Source: Actinomycetota bacterium
GTDB lineage: Bacteria > Actinomycetota > Actinomycetes > S36-B12 > UBA10799
Direction of reading: 5' to 3'
DNA length: 15,462 nucleotides
Assembly (NCBI GenBank): GCA_030837445.1
Contig: JAUPKM010000283.1
Coordinates: 1 to 15,462 of the forward strand
Below are positions 7,040 through 14,968 of the stretch, in pieces. Position 1 is the first letter of the stretch, and the number at the start of each line of letters is the position of its first letter. The notes beneath the pieces were generated by a model. That model was not told the origin of the DNA and searched no databases. It saw only the letters and a program-made list of their open reading frames with translations. A program made the translations under genes and the position numbers.

Positions 7040-9262
7040 GCGGTAGCTGCGGACCAGTTGGTAGGCCCGGTAGTTGCCGATCGCCGGGGCGGACCAGGTG
7101 ATCCACAACTGCAGGGGGTAACCGAAGGTACGCAGGAACACGGACCCGTTCCGGTTTCGGATCACCGTCCAGTATCTGATCTCACCGCGACGGAAGCCGG
7201 ACACCTGCACCCGCACGGGTTGTCCCGCGTTGGTGACGCATGCCGGCCTCATCAGTTGCCGCAGCCCAGCCAGCGGAATCGCTCCGGGCGGGGTCACGCA
7301 ACCGGCGAGCGGCAGCTGCGCCAACTGCGGCGTCGCTGTCACCCGGAACGACCGCCGCACCTGCGGTGCCGGGTTGTAGGACCCGTTACCCGCCTGATTG
7401 GCGTTGATCACGCAGGTGCCGATTGCGCGTAGCGTGACGGTTGCACCATTGGGGCCGCCGGTCGTGCAGCTACCGGGAGTCGCAGAGGTGAAGACGACCG
7501 GGTTGCCGGAGCCACCACCGGTCGCCGCCATCCGCACCGGGCCGGCGGTGAGCACGGTGTTTGCGGGTTGGCTGAAGGTGATGGTCTGAGAGGCGAATCC
7601 AAACGTGCCGATCGCCGTCCGCCAGTTCCGATCCGCGGTCGGACTGTAGTACTCGTTGGTGTACCAGAAGGAGCGGTCGGTGCTGGGATCGACCGACATC
7701 GCACTGTAGTCACCCCACCGCTCGGTACCCGTCTGCGAACCGGTCCCCGCGCGCATGACCCGTTCGGCCTGCATGGTTCCGAGCGGGTCGGTGGCAGCGC
7801 GGGTGGCGTACCGAATACTCGGGTACGCAGAAGCGCCCGAGGCGGAGTAGCCCAGCGCAATGTTTCCGTCGGCGTCCATCGCGATGGACCCCATGAAACG
7901 GTTCAGACCGTCCCCGAGGTCCTGCGTGCCCTCCTGCCGCAGCGTCCACCCCGACCCGCTATTGCTCAGTTCGAACCAACGGATGGCAGCGCCGGGGGCG
8001 GCTGTTCCGCCGCCGACGGTGAAATTGCCGACCAAGGTCTCCCGGCCTGCCAGCTTGCGATAGGCGAACCGCTGCATGGGCCATTCACTGACCGGATCCA
8101 CCGTGATGTTGGTGTCCTTCTGCGGGATGCATTCCATCACGAAGAAGCCGCAGACGGTGTACTTGAAGGGCGCGATCGGAATGGCTGCAATCGTGCTGAA
8201 AGTGGTGTTGGCCGGTGTCGTGAAGTCCGGAGTCAGGCGGAACACTTGCAGTTGGTCGAAGGTGACGTTGTGCGCGGCGAAGTCCTTGCTCTTGAAGGTG
8301 TAGAACAGGCCACCTGAGTTCGCCGGTGCGGCTGAGCCGTCCACATCCGCTGGCATCAGCAGGTTGGTTTCTCCTGCGACCCGGACCGCGGTCGCGGGCA
8401 GGCCCGCCAGCATCTTCGTGCGGTCGAGGGCATATGCGGTGTAGCTACCCTCGTTCGCGCTGACGTAGTAGCCAGTCGGCCACACCCCGACCTTGAAGTA
8501 GTCGGGGAAATCGGGCGTGGTGAACGAGTAGAGGTGGTAGGACCCCAGCGGATCCGCGGTCTGGGAGATCGCGAAGCACAGCTGGTTGCTGCCCCTGGGG
8601 GTGAACTGGCTGAGCAGCCAGCGGCCGGCAATCGGGTCATAGAGAACTTGCGGATCCCCGCGGTCGAACTTGCTGCAGTCACCGTCCTTGAACAGGGTGC
8701 TCAGGTTGAAGGCGGGTTTGAGCAGCACACCACTCTTGCTGTAGATCGCCACCTTGGTCGAATTGACCATCTGGATGTAGTGGTTGGGCCCGACATCGCC
8801 GGTCGTGTCCGGCGGCGCGCAGGTCCCGCAGCCCTCAGGATTCCCGACGCCGTCGAACACCAACCTGGCAGGCGGTGTCTGCACGGTCAGCTTGGCCCGA
8901 CCTGGCGACAGCAGCGGATCGAGCGGCGGCATACCGCGACTCGCAGTACCCCCAACGCCCTGGTCCGGAAGCGCTGCGAGCGGATTGACGCGGGCCGGCG
9001 CCGCACCCGGGTCGGCGACTGTCGGAGCCGACACCGCCAGATCTCGCACCGGTACGCTCAATTGCGGGTCGGTCGATCGGATCGGTGCGGCATCGACCTT
9101 CGGGTCGTTGGCTGGTGCCGCGGCAGTCCCCTCCAGTGCCGCACCGATACCCGCAGGTGCCGCCGACGTCGGCGCGGCCACACCCAGCACACCCGCGCCG
9201 AGCACCGTCAAGGCGATCAGCACCCCAACAACACGACTCCCTTGGCTCACGACAACCGCCAC
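7034..9262 (-). CDS. Large secreted protein with propeller-like region and Ig-like domain, function unknown
   Basis: This 742-aa protein is predicted to be exported. Residues 1-35 form a Sec signal peptide with a hydrophobic core (about 11-30) and cleavage near TSA-AP. A Pro/Ala-rich linker follows to about 130. Residues 135-555 resemble secreted propeller-like proteins that carry the motif PPDTTGDVGPNHYIQMVNS (150-168), here with YDPIAGRWLLSQF (208-220) and repeated Asp/Gly/Trp-containing strands. Residues 559-643 form a bacterial Ig-like module (QTITFSQPAN ... GTCVINANQAGN). The last 95 residues are basic, hold two Cys and are not recognised. There is no sortase motif and no C-terminal anchor, so the protein is probably released or loosely wall-bound. 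The GTG start at 9262 is tentative, and a GTG at 9250 would also keep the signal peptide. It follows the exporter operon on the same strand after 167 bp. Its Sec signal argues against it being the exporter's cargo. Confidence 0.8.
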   Translation of the reverse strand: MAVVVSQGSRVVGVLIALTVLGAGVLGVAAPTSAAPAGIGAALEGTAAAPANDPKVDAAPIRSTDPQLSVPVRDLAVSAPTVADPGAAPARVNPLAALPDQGVGGTASRGMPPLDPLLSPGRAKLTVQTPPARLVFDGVGNPEGCGTCAPPDTTGDVGPNHYIQMVNSTKVAIYSKSGVLLKPAFNLSTLFKDGDCSKFDRGDPQVLYDPIAGRWLLSQFTPRGSNQLCFAISQTADPLGSYHLYSFTTPDFPDYFKVGVWPTGYYVSANEGSYTAYALDRTKMLAGLPATAVRVAGETNLLMPADVDGSAAPANSGGLFYTFKSKDFAAHNVTFDQLQVFRLTPDFTTPANTTFSTIAAIPIAPFKYTVCGFFVMECIPQKDTNITVDPVSEWPMQRFAYRKLAGRETLVGNFTVGGGTAAPGAAIRWFELSNSGSGWTLRQEGTQDLGDGLNRFMGSIAMDADGNIALGYSASGASAYPSIRYATRAATDPLGTMQAERVMRAGTGSQTGTERWGDYSAMSVDPSTDRSFWYTNEYYSPTADRNWRTAIGTFGFASQTITFSQPANTVLTAGPVRMAATGGGSGNPVVFTSATPGSCTTGGPNGATVTLRAIGTCVINANQAGNGSYNPAPQVRRSFRVTATPQLAQLPLAGCVTPPGAIPLAGLRQLMRPACVTNAGQPVRVQVSGFRRGEIRYWTVIRNRNGSVFLRTFGYPLQLWITWSAPAIGNYRAYQLVRSYRS

Positions 9263-9429
9263 CCATTCACGCCGACGTGGAACCGACGGGGGTCGATCGA
9301 GTGAGCGACTCAGCCAACGGTTACCTGCTGGAATCCCACGCTACTCGGGCTCCCGCTGGACTCACCCGCCGCCAGTGCTTTCGACTGCCCACCGACGGGG
9401 GGACCCAGCGACGCCGTGCAGTCACGCGG
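9263..9429 (-). other. Gap between exporter operon and secreted protein; possible structured leader RNA
   Basis: This 167-bp gap has no recognised gene. Read on the - strand it can form three local stems: CAGT/ACTG (9384-9387 with 9373-9376), GAGTCC/GGATTC (9363-9358 with 9336-9331) and CCAGC/GTTGG (9331-9327 with 9318-9314). The last two compete for base 9331. In both longer stems one pair is G-U on the - strand but would be an A-C mismatch on the + strand, which favours an RNA made in the direction of the genes. An 11-bp direct repeat, accgacggggg, occurs at 9282-9292 and 9391-9401. A 34-codon Arg-rich frame, GTG 9425 to TAA 9321, starts four bases after the ABC gene stop behind a GGAG. It is not convincing as a gene. 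No known riboswitch could be assigned. Confidence 0.3.
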
Positions 9430-11553
9430 CTAGATCTCCTGCCGCGCCGCCAGTTTGGCGAAGTGCCCGCCGTGAGTCATGAGTTCCGCAGGAGTTCCCT
9501 GCTCGACGATCCGACCCGCCTGCATCACGATCACCCGATCGGCGCGCTCCACAGTGCTCAGCCGGTGCGCAATCGCGATCCGAGTGACGTCCATCCCGAG
9601 AATCGTGCTCATCACGATCTCCTGGGTGACGTTGTCCAGCGCGCTCGTCGCCTCGTCGAGCAGGATCATCCGCGGGCCACCGGCCAGCGCCCGGGCGATC
9701 ATCAGTCGCTGCCGCTGCCCGCCGGAAATCGACCCACCACCAATCACCAGCGGGGCGTCCAGGCCGAGCGGCTGGGCTCGAATATCGTCAGCCAGTCCGC
9801 TCTGCTCGAGCACTCGCCACAGTTCTTCGTCGGGTATCTGCAGGGGACCGCAGATGCACTCCCGGAAGGTGCCGCCGAACGGCACCGACGACTGCAGCAC
9901 GGTGCCCATCTGCCGGCGGATCGCAGTGACGTCGAGGCCCGCAAGGTCCTGCCCGTCATAGGCCACGACCCCCGACCACGGATCCTCGAATCCGAGCATC
10001 AGCCGCATCAGGGTGGTTTTGCCGCTGCCAGAGCCCCCGACGATGGCCACGAACTCCCCCGGTCTGATGCTCAGGGTGAGACCATCGAGCAGCGGCGGCG
10101 CGGCGGCGTCGTAGCCGAACACCACATCTGTCAGCGACAGGGCGCCGGTCAGAACACCGGGACGTCGTCGACCAGCAGTCCGCTCCGGTTCGGCGTTGAT
10201 GACCGGCAGCGTCCGGGCGAGTACCGGACCGACCTCCCAGAGGCGGATGAGATTCTCGCTGAACAGGGTCATCGCCACCGTCAACTGGATGACCGCCGCG
10301 TACACCGGCATGAAGTCGTCGGCGTTGAATGAGGGCCCGATCGCCACCACCGCCGCCACCAGCACCACGTTGACCAACAGCGGCCCGACGGTCTGCACCG
10401 GATGACCCTGGTCCAGTCGACGCATCCGCACCTCGAGCGCACTGATGGTGCGAGCCTGATACTCGGCCCACCGGGCCAGCGCGCGCGACTCAGCGCCGGC
10501 CACCCGGATCGGCACGATCGACGCGGCGAGCGACATCAGCATGCCGTCGGATTCGCTCCGGGTCTGCAACCGGAGTTGCAGCGAATTGCGTGCCCGAGCC
10601 TGCAGCCACAGGGAGACCAGCACGATCGCGGCCACGACCAGGGTGAGCCAGATGCCAAGCATGGCATCGATGGCTATCAGGAATGCCAGGTTGACGACCC
10701 CGAATGCCGACGTCAGGATCAGCGACGGAACACCGTCGTCCACCAACGCTCGGGCTTCCTCCACCGACAGCACCCGGTTCAGCAGGTCACCGGCGGAGCG
10801 CTCCCGGAAGAAACGCGCGGGGAGGGCGAGGGTCTTCGCCAGCAGACCGGGCGAAAGGGTGGCATCGCTGATATCCCGCAGCCGGATCACCATCAGGTTG
10901 CGGGCGAAGAAGATGATGGCTGCGCCCAGACTGGCCACGGCGAATACCGCCAGGATCTCCAGTGCTTTGGAGGTGTCCCCCCACGGCACGGCGGAGGTGA
11001 ACAGCGCCTTGGTCGTCAACGGCAGAAGTAGGCCGGCCACACCCCCGACGAATGCCAGCAGCACCAGCCACCACGCAGACCGGCGACTGGACCGGATAGA
11101 CCAGGCCAGCAACGCCAGCCATGACTGGGTCCGAGGGAGTTCGCGGGTGACGACGGTCGCGTCGCTCGGTGGCTCCGGCAACTCCTTCACCGCACTCCGG
11201 TGACGGCTGCGGGCCGCGATTCGAACCGCCTTGGTGCCGCTGGGCAGCACTGCGGCCGGGTCAGCCGACATGTCGACCACCGCGGGACCGGCCAGGCTGC
11301 CCCACCAGCGCCGGGTCGGCGACGGTGGCGAAATCATCAGCCCGGACGCCGTCGCGATGGCATCGGCCGCCCCGAGGTTACGTTCGATCTCCGGGCTGGG
11401 CGCCACCACTCGACCGGCCGCGGTTGCTGCCGCCACCGAGAACGCATCGGTCAGCGGATCCGAGAAGTGCGGCGCCGTCAGGGCCGTCGTCTCCGGCGAC
11501 CCGGCGGCCGCCACCACCTCCGCCGCCCGACGCAGCAGCTCGTCGTCAGCCAT
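9430..11553 (-). CDS. NHLM-type exporter ABC permease/ATPase, second subunit (ABC2-like)
   Basis: This 707-aa membrane transporter half pairs with the upstream ABC gene to export a peptide. Residues 1-150 form a soluble extension containing SDPLTDAF (31-38), ASGL and RRWWGSLAGP (81-90), the pattern expected of the second NHLM bacteriocin ABC protein rather than of ordinary ABC exporters. A six-helix membrane domain spans about 155-450, with LPARFFRERSAGDLLNRV in the first coupling region. The ATPase domain (about 465-707) is complete: Walker A GGSGSGKTT (506-514), Q-loop VLQSS, signature SISGGQ (608-613), Walker B ILLDE (630-634) and switch His663. The ATG overlaps the end of ABC1 by 8 bp and has GGAG seven bases upstream (11561-11564), inside ABC1. 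It is the last gene of the packed operon. Cargo is not visible. The subfamily call rests on motif recognition and gene order. Confidence 0.85.
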   Translation of the reverse strand: MADDELLRRAAEVVAAAGSPETTALTAPHFSDPLTDAFSVAAATAAGRVVAPSPEIERNLGAADAIATASGLMISPPSPTRRWWGSLAGPAVVDMSADPAAVLPSGTKAVRIAARSRHRSAVKELPEPPSDATVVTRELPRTQSWLALLAWSIRSSRRSAWWLVLLAFVGGVAGLLLPLTTKALFTSAVPWGDTSKALEILAVFAVASLGAAIIFFARNLMVIRLRDISDATLSPGLLAKTLALPARFFRERSAGDLLNRVLSVEEARALVDDGVPSLILTSAFGVVNLAFLIAIDAMLGIWLTLVVAAIVLVSLWLQARARNSLQLRLQTRSESDGMLMSLAASIVPIRVAGAESRALARWAEYQARTISALEVRMRRLDQGHPVQTVGPLLVNVVLVAAVVAIGPSFNADDFMPVYAAVIQLTVAMTLFSENLIRLWEVGPVLARTLPVINAEPERTAGRRRPGVLTGALSLTDVVFGYDAAAPPLLDGLTLSIRPGEFVAIVGGSGSGKTTLMRLMLGFEDPWSGVVAYDGQDLAGLDVTAIRRQMGTVLQSSVPFGGTFRECICGPLQIPDEELWRVLEQSGLADDIRAQPLGLDAPLVIGGGSISGGQRQRLMIARALAGGPRMILLDEATSALDNVTQEIVMSTILGMDVTRIAIAHRLSTVERADRVIVMQAGRIVEQGTPAELMTHGGHFAKLAARQEI

Positions 11554-13471
11554 GGATCAACTCCGAGAAGAACCCGTGCGACTTGATCTCCTGGTAGGCA
11601 CCGCGTTGGACCACCTGGCCGCCATCGATCACCAGGATCTCGTCGGCGTCGCGGACCGTGCTCAACCGGTGAGCGACGATTAGGCAGGTGCAGCCGCGGC
11701 GTCGCAGGTTGGCATCGACCTCCGCCTCCACAACCGGGTCGAGGGCACTGGTGGCCTCGTCCAACACCAGCACCGAAGGATCTGTCACCAGCGCCCGGGC
11801 GATCGACAATCGCTGCATCTCGCCACCGCTGAAGCCGCTGTCCTGACTGGTGACCTCCGCATGGAATCCGCCGGGCCGGGCCCTGATCGTCTGGTCGATG
11901 CAGGCGTCGGCGGCCGCGCGCCGGAGGGTGGCGTCGGACACGGTCTCGTCCCATAAGGTGAGGTTGTCCCGGATCGTGCCAGGGAACAGCACGACCTGCT
12001 GCGGCACATAGGCCACCGATCTCGTCAGCGTCGTGCGGGGCACCCGCAACCGGGTCACGCCGTCGAACAACACCCCGCCAGCCCAGGGCCGCAACTCACC
12101 GACTGCGAGTTTTGCGATCGTGGTCTTCCCGCTGCCGCTGCGACCTACCAGCGCAACCCGGGCGCCGGCCGGGATTCGCAGGTCCAGGTCGGCCAGCAGC
12201 GGCTCCGCCGCCGGGTCGTAGCCGAAGGTGATCCCCCGAAGATGGACCTCGCCGGTCAACCGCGCGGGCGTCTGATCAGCGGCAACACCATCAGCTCGGA
12301 CAGCCTCCGGATCGAGGGGCTCGCGCAGCACCCCGTCGGCCTGGCGAGCAGCGCTGACAATCGATTGCAGCAGTGTGCCCATGTAGATGAGCATTCCGAC
12401 GGAGGTCAGCAACATGGCGACGAAGGACTGGGCCGCGATCAGCGATCCGAGCGTCAACCGGCCGTCGATCACCTGCAGACAGCCGATCGCCAACACCAGC
12501 CCCATCCCGACGGCGAGAGCCACAGTGGGGGTCAGTGCGAGCCACTGATTGCCGACACCGAGTCGGTTGATGTCCAACGCGGTCCTCGCCCTGACCTTGG
12601 CCCACCGGGCGAAGGCGAACTGCTCCCAGGCCGCCGCCTTGATCGTCTCGATCGAGCCGATGATCTCGGCCGTGGTTCCGGAGAGTTCGGCGAAGCCTTC
12701 GTCGGACCGCGTCTGCACCGCCCGCCGCCAACGCAACACCCCCAGCGAGGCCGCGCACATCGCCACCGATACCACGAGCCCCGCGACCCCCATCCACAGG
12801 TCCAGCAGGAACAGCACCACCAGAAAGGCCACCGCATTGATCACGTTGACCCCGGCCAGCGGCAGCAACGCACCACCCTGGAACGACATCCGCTGCCGGG
12901 CGTTCAGCCGCGCGACGAGCGAGCCAACCCCGATCCGCTCCAGCGACGGGATCCGCATACCGAGCACATGCCAGGCAAACCCGATCTGACCCAGCCGACT
13001 CAACCGCAGGGCGAACCGACGCAGCACCGTGTACTGCACGATCACGAGGGCGGTGGCGACCACTGTCGAGCCGATCAGGCCGAGCAGCACCGGCGTCGAC
13101 CAGGACGTGTCCCCGCCCAGCAGGGTTCGGTTGACGAACACCCGCACGAGCAACGGGACGGCGATTGCCGGCACGAGTGCGAGCACAGCGGCGAGGAGAA
13201 CGTAGACCATCGCGGCCGGAGCATCGGCGAGAATCGCGATCAGGGTGGCAGCCGGACCACGGTCGGGTACGAAACTCCTGCTCGTGTCGCCGGTCGGCGA
13301 AACCCCGTAGGTGGCCAGGGCCAGCTCCCTGGCGTCGGCCGGGTCCAGCCCGCCGAGGCCGTCGAGTTCGGCCGCGATCTGAGGTGCCGGCACCCTCCGT
13401 CCGAGGGCCGCGAGTTCCGCGGAGATCTCCGCAGCCTGGGCATCGGTCCCGGCAGCCTGGGCATCGGTCAT
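11546..13471 (-). CDS. NHLM-type exporter ABC permease/ATPase, first subunit lacking the C39 peptidase
   Basis: This 641-aa ABC half-transporter corresponds in order and membrane-domain sequence (FVPDR lead-in, VRVFVNRTLLGGD, WHVLGMRIPSLE) to the first NHLM ABC protein, which normally carries an N-terminal C39 peptidase that removes the leader after a double-Gly. Here only about 70 residues precede the first membrane helix. They contain no Cys and no C39 Cys or His motif, and begin with the tandem repeat TDAQAAG-TDAQAAE. The ATPase domain is intact: Walker A GRSGSGKTT (443-451), signature FSGGE (547-551), Walker B VLVLDE (567-572) and switch His601. The start is taken as ATG 13471, which overlaps the fusion-protein stop as ATGA. 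GTG 13483 in frame would add four residues and not change the conclusion. It should form a heterodimer with the ABC2-like protein. Cleavage of the cargo must be done by another enzyme, or not at all. Confidence 0.85.
   Translation of the reverse strand: MTDAQAAGTDAQAAEISAELAALGRRVPAPQIAAELDGLGGLDPADARELALATYGVSPTGDTSRSFVPDRGPAATLIAILADAPAAMVYVLLAAVLALVPAIAVPLLVRVFVNRTLLGGDTSWSTPVLLGLIGSTVVATALVIVQYTVLRRFALRLSRLGQIGFAWHVLGMRIPSLERIGVGSLVARLNARQRMSFQGGALLPLAGVNVINAVAFLVVLFLLDLWMGVAGLVVSVAMCAASLGVLRWRRAVQTRSDEGFAELSGTTAEIIGSIETIKAAAWEQFAFARWAKVRARTALDINRLGVGNQWLALTPTVALAVGMGLVLAIGCLQVIDGRLTLGSLIAAQSFVAMLLTSVGMLIYMGTLLQSIVSAARQADGVLREPLDPEAVRADGVAADQTPARLTGEVHLRGITFGYDPAAEPLLADLDLRIPAGARVALVGRSGSGKTTIAKLAVGELRPWAGGVLFDGVTRLRVPRTTLTRSVAYVPQQVVLFPGTIRDNLTLWDETVSDATLRRAAADACIDQTIRARPGGFHAEVTSQDSGFSGGEMQRLSIARALVTDPSVLVLDEATSALDPVVEAEVDANLRRRGCTCLIVAHRLSTVRDADEILVIDGGQVVQRGAYQEIKSHGFFSELIHG
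13431..13469 (-). repeat. 18-bp direct repeat at the start of ABC1
   Basis: The + strand sequence GCAGCCTGGGCATCGGTC occurs at 13431-13448 and again at 13452-13469, with a 21-bp period. In the protein this encodes the 7-residue tandem TDAQAAG/TDAQAAE directly after the start Met. The copies are identical over 18 bp, which suggests a recent in-frame duplication in a poorly constrained N-terminus. Confidence 0.85.
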
Positions 13472-14265
13472 CGCGCGATCCACGAGATGACCGAGTTGTC
13501 GCGGATCACCACCGCCACCTCGGCGACGGTGCTGGCCGTGACCGGTTCAGGTGGCCCATTACCCACGGTCCAGGCGAACCCGCTCGGGTTCGATGCCGGG
13601 ACCGGCTCCACCGTCACCTCCTGCACCGGACCGTTGGCGACTACATAGTCGACCAGCGATTCGTTGTCGCCGAGCAGTGTCATCAGCCGATCGCGGGAGG
13701 CAGTTGCGGGGGCCAACGACGTCACTCGGCCCTCCATGTAGCCGAACTGCGACTGTGGCGCGCTGGCCGGCGAAATCAGCGCTCGCATTCCCGGCTCCAC
13801 GATCTCAGCGGTGTTGGCCGGGAGGAATGCCTTCACCACGACTCCGCCGGTGCTCGGCTCCAAGATCGCGATCGGAGTGCCCAAGGTTGTGCGGCGTCCC
13901 GGCCGGGCGGTGACGTCGATGACCTGCCCGGTGGCAGTGCTCAAGATCGCCTTCGTCGAACCGTCGGCGACTGTGACGGTGGCGATCTGGGTGCCCCGGT
14001 CCACTTTGGCCCCGGGCCCAACCAGCACCTTGTCCACCACTCCCTCCGTCACCGTTCCCACCTCGGCGTAGCCGCCCCGCGGCAGGATCACACCATGTCC
14101 CTTCACCGTGTCGGGCGCCCGCCCGAGGATGGCCCAGGCCAGGGCGCCGGCGACGAGCAGCGCAATCCCGACCAGGGCGACTACCAACGCCCTCGTGGTG
14201 ACCGGGGTCTTGACCGCGATCTGCTCGACCGGGTCGCTCCGACTCACGCTGACATCCCGACTCAA
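13468..14265 (-). CDS. HlyD-type membrane fusion protein of the NHLM exporter, minimal form
   Basis: This 265-aa adaptor is anchored in the membrane by one helix (about 26-48) with a short cytosolic N-terminus. After the helix come LGRAPDTVKGHGVILPRGGYAEV (47-69, typical of NHLM secretion proteins) and a lipoyl-like domain (GTVTEGVVDKVLVGPGAKVDRG, 70-91), which closes directly with STATGQVIDVTARPGRR near 109-125. The long coiled-coil hairpin of Gram-negative HlyD/AcrA proteins is absent, fitting a cell without an outer membrane. A beta-barrel-like region follows. The TTG start at 14265 overlaps the HIT-gene stop (TTGA). It is supported by AGGGG seven bases upstream. The 3' end overlaps ABC1 by 4 bp. 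Its job should be to extend or gate the ABC export path across the wall-side space. GTG 14247 is an alternative start with a weaker ribosome binding site. Confidence 0.85.
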   Translation of the reverse strand: MSRDVSVSRSDPVEQIAVKTPVTTRALVVALVGIALLVAGALAWAILGRAPDTVKGHGVILPRGGYAEVGTVTEGVVDKVLVGPGAKVDRGTQIATVTVADGSTKAILSTATGQVIDVTARPGRRTTLGTPIAILEPSTGGVVVKAFLPANTAEIVEPGMRALISPASAPQSQFGYMEGRVTSLAPATASRDRLMTLLGDNESLVDYVVANGPVQEVTVEPVPASNPSGFAWTVGNGPPEPVTASTVAEVAVVIRDNSVISWIAR

Positions 14266-14966
14266 ACCGACGCCCCTGCCCGGAGGTCGAGCGGCGCCAA
14301 CGCTTCGGTCGCTGCCGTCAGATTGGCGTTGATGAGGTCGAGATACTCGTCCGGGCTGGCGAGTAGGATCCGATCCTGCCAGTTCCAGATCCCGTCTCCC
14401 TGGCCCTCACCGATCAATCGGCGGCAGAGCTGCGAAGGCAGGCCGTCGGCGTCCCACACCCAGCCAGCCTCCGGCGCAACTGCTCCCGGTCTTCCTGCCG
14501 GCGATCCCCAGACGAACACGTGGTCGCGCCCTGCGAGTCCGGCCAGGTCGGCGAGCGACGTCACTCTGGACAGCAGCGGCACTGACCTTTCCGAGAACCA
14601 GCCATCGATCCGGACGGCCGACGGAAGCAGGTGCAGGTGGGCGTGGTCCAGGCAGCAGTCCAGGTGATCGTCATGACCGCCGGTGCCGTGCTCGAAGACC
14701 AGCGCCGGATGTGTGAACCGGTCAGTCCAAGCATCGCGGAGGCGATCAACCAGCTGACTCGCTGCAGCCAGTCGAGCCGGCTCGAGGGATGCAAACGACT
14801 TTACGTGTTCGTCGGGAACGATCAGCACGTGTCCTGGCACCAGCGGCGCGTTGTCGCTGAGGATGCGAAAGCCGTCGACTGAGGCCAGCAGGTAACTCGG
14901 GGAACCCGCCGGCACGTCGCGTAGCGCAGCCATGTCCTCACATGCGCGGGAGCAGAAGCGACACAT
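14262..14966 (-). CDS. HIT (histidine triad) family protein in the exporter operon
   Basis: This 234-aa soluble protein of the nucleotide hydrolase/transferase superfamily has its triad at DHAHLHLLP (107-115), with His108, His110 (likely nucleophile) and His112. NAPLVPGHVLIVPDEHV (39-55) is the standard upstream strand and FEHG (91-94) is also typical. CxxC at Cys2-Cys5 plus Cys9 suggest a bound zinc. The last 115 residues after the triad extend well beyond a minimal HIT protein (about 110-150 aa) and are not recognised. ATG 14966 is chosen because GGAGGGG lies eight bases upstream and because the preceding gene ends two bases before it. GTG 14987 would place the ribosome binding site inside the gene. 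It overlaps the fusion protein by 4 bp. Its role in a peptide-export operon is unknown. Hydrolysis or transfer of a nucleotidyl group during peptide modification is one possibility. Confidence 0.85.
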   Translation of the reverse strand: MCRFCSRACEDMAALRDVPAGSPSYLLASVDGFRILSDNAPLVPGHVLIVPDEHVKSFASLEPARLAAASQLVDRLRDAWTDRFTHPALVFEHGTGGHDDHLDCCLDHAHLHLLPSAVRIDGWFSERSVPLLSRVTSLADLAGLAGRDHVFVWGSPAGRPGAVAPEAGWVWDADGLPSQLCRRLIGEGQGDGIWNWQDRILLASPDEYLDLINANLTAATEALAPLDLRAGASV

Positions 14967-14968
14967 GG

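Noticed and set aside
7034..9262. Secreted protein as the substrate of the neighbouring exporter
   Set aside because: It has a clear Sec signal peptide and is 742 aa long. NHLM-type exporters move small peptides.
9313..9390. FMN (RFN) riboswitch
   Set aside because: Short stretches resemble RFN (GAAAG...ACTGGCGG, AGCCCGAG, GATTCC), but the closing stem and the order of conserved blocks do not match. The downstream gene is also unrelated to flavin metabolism.
9321..9425. 34-codon - strand frame just after ABC2 (GTG start, GGAG upstream) as a possible cargo peptide
   Set aside because: It is Arg-rich and Trp-rich, has no double-Gly or NHLP-like leader, and lies downstream of the exporter over the putative RNA stems. 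The spacing of its GGAG is also long (10 bases).
12242..13648. + strand open frame of 468 codons opposite ABC1
   Set aside because: The product is a low-complexity Arg/Pro/Gln/His-rich string with no domain. The opposite strand encodes a complete ABC transporter.
13165..14667. + strand open frame of 500 codons opposite the fusion and HIT proteins
   Set aside because: It spans three real genes on the other strand, has shadow composition and carries no motif.
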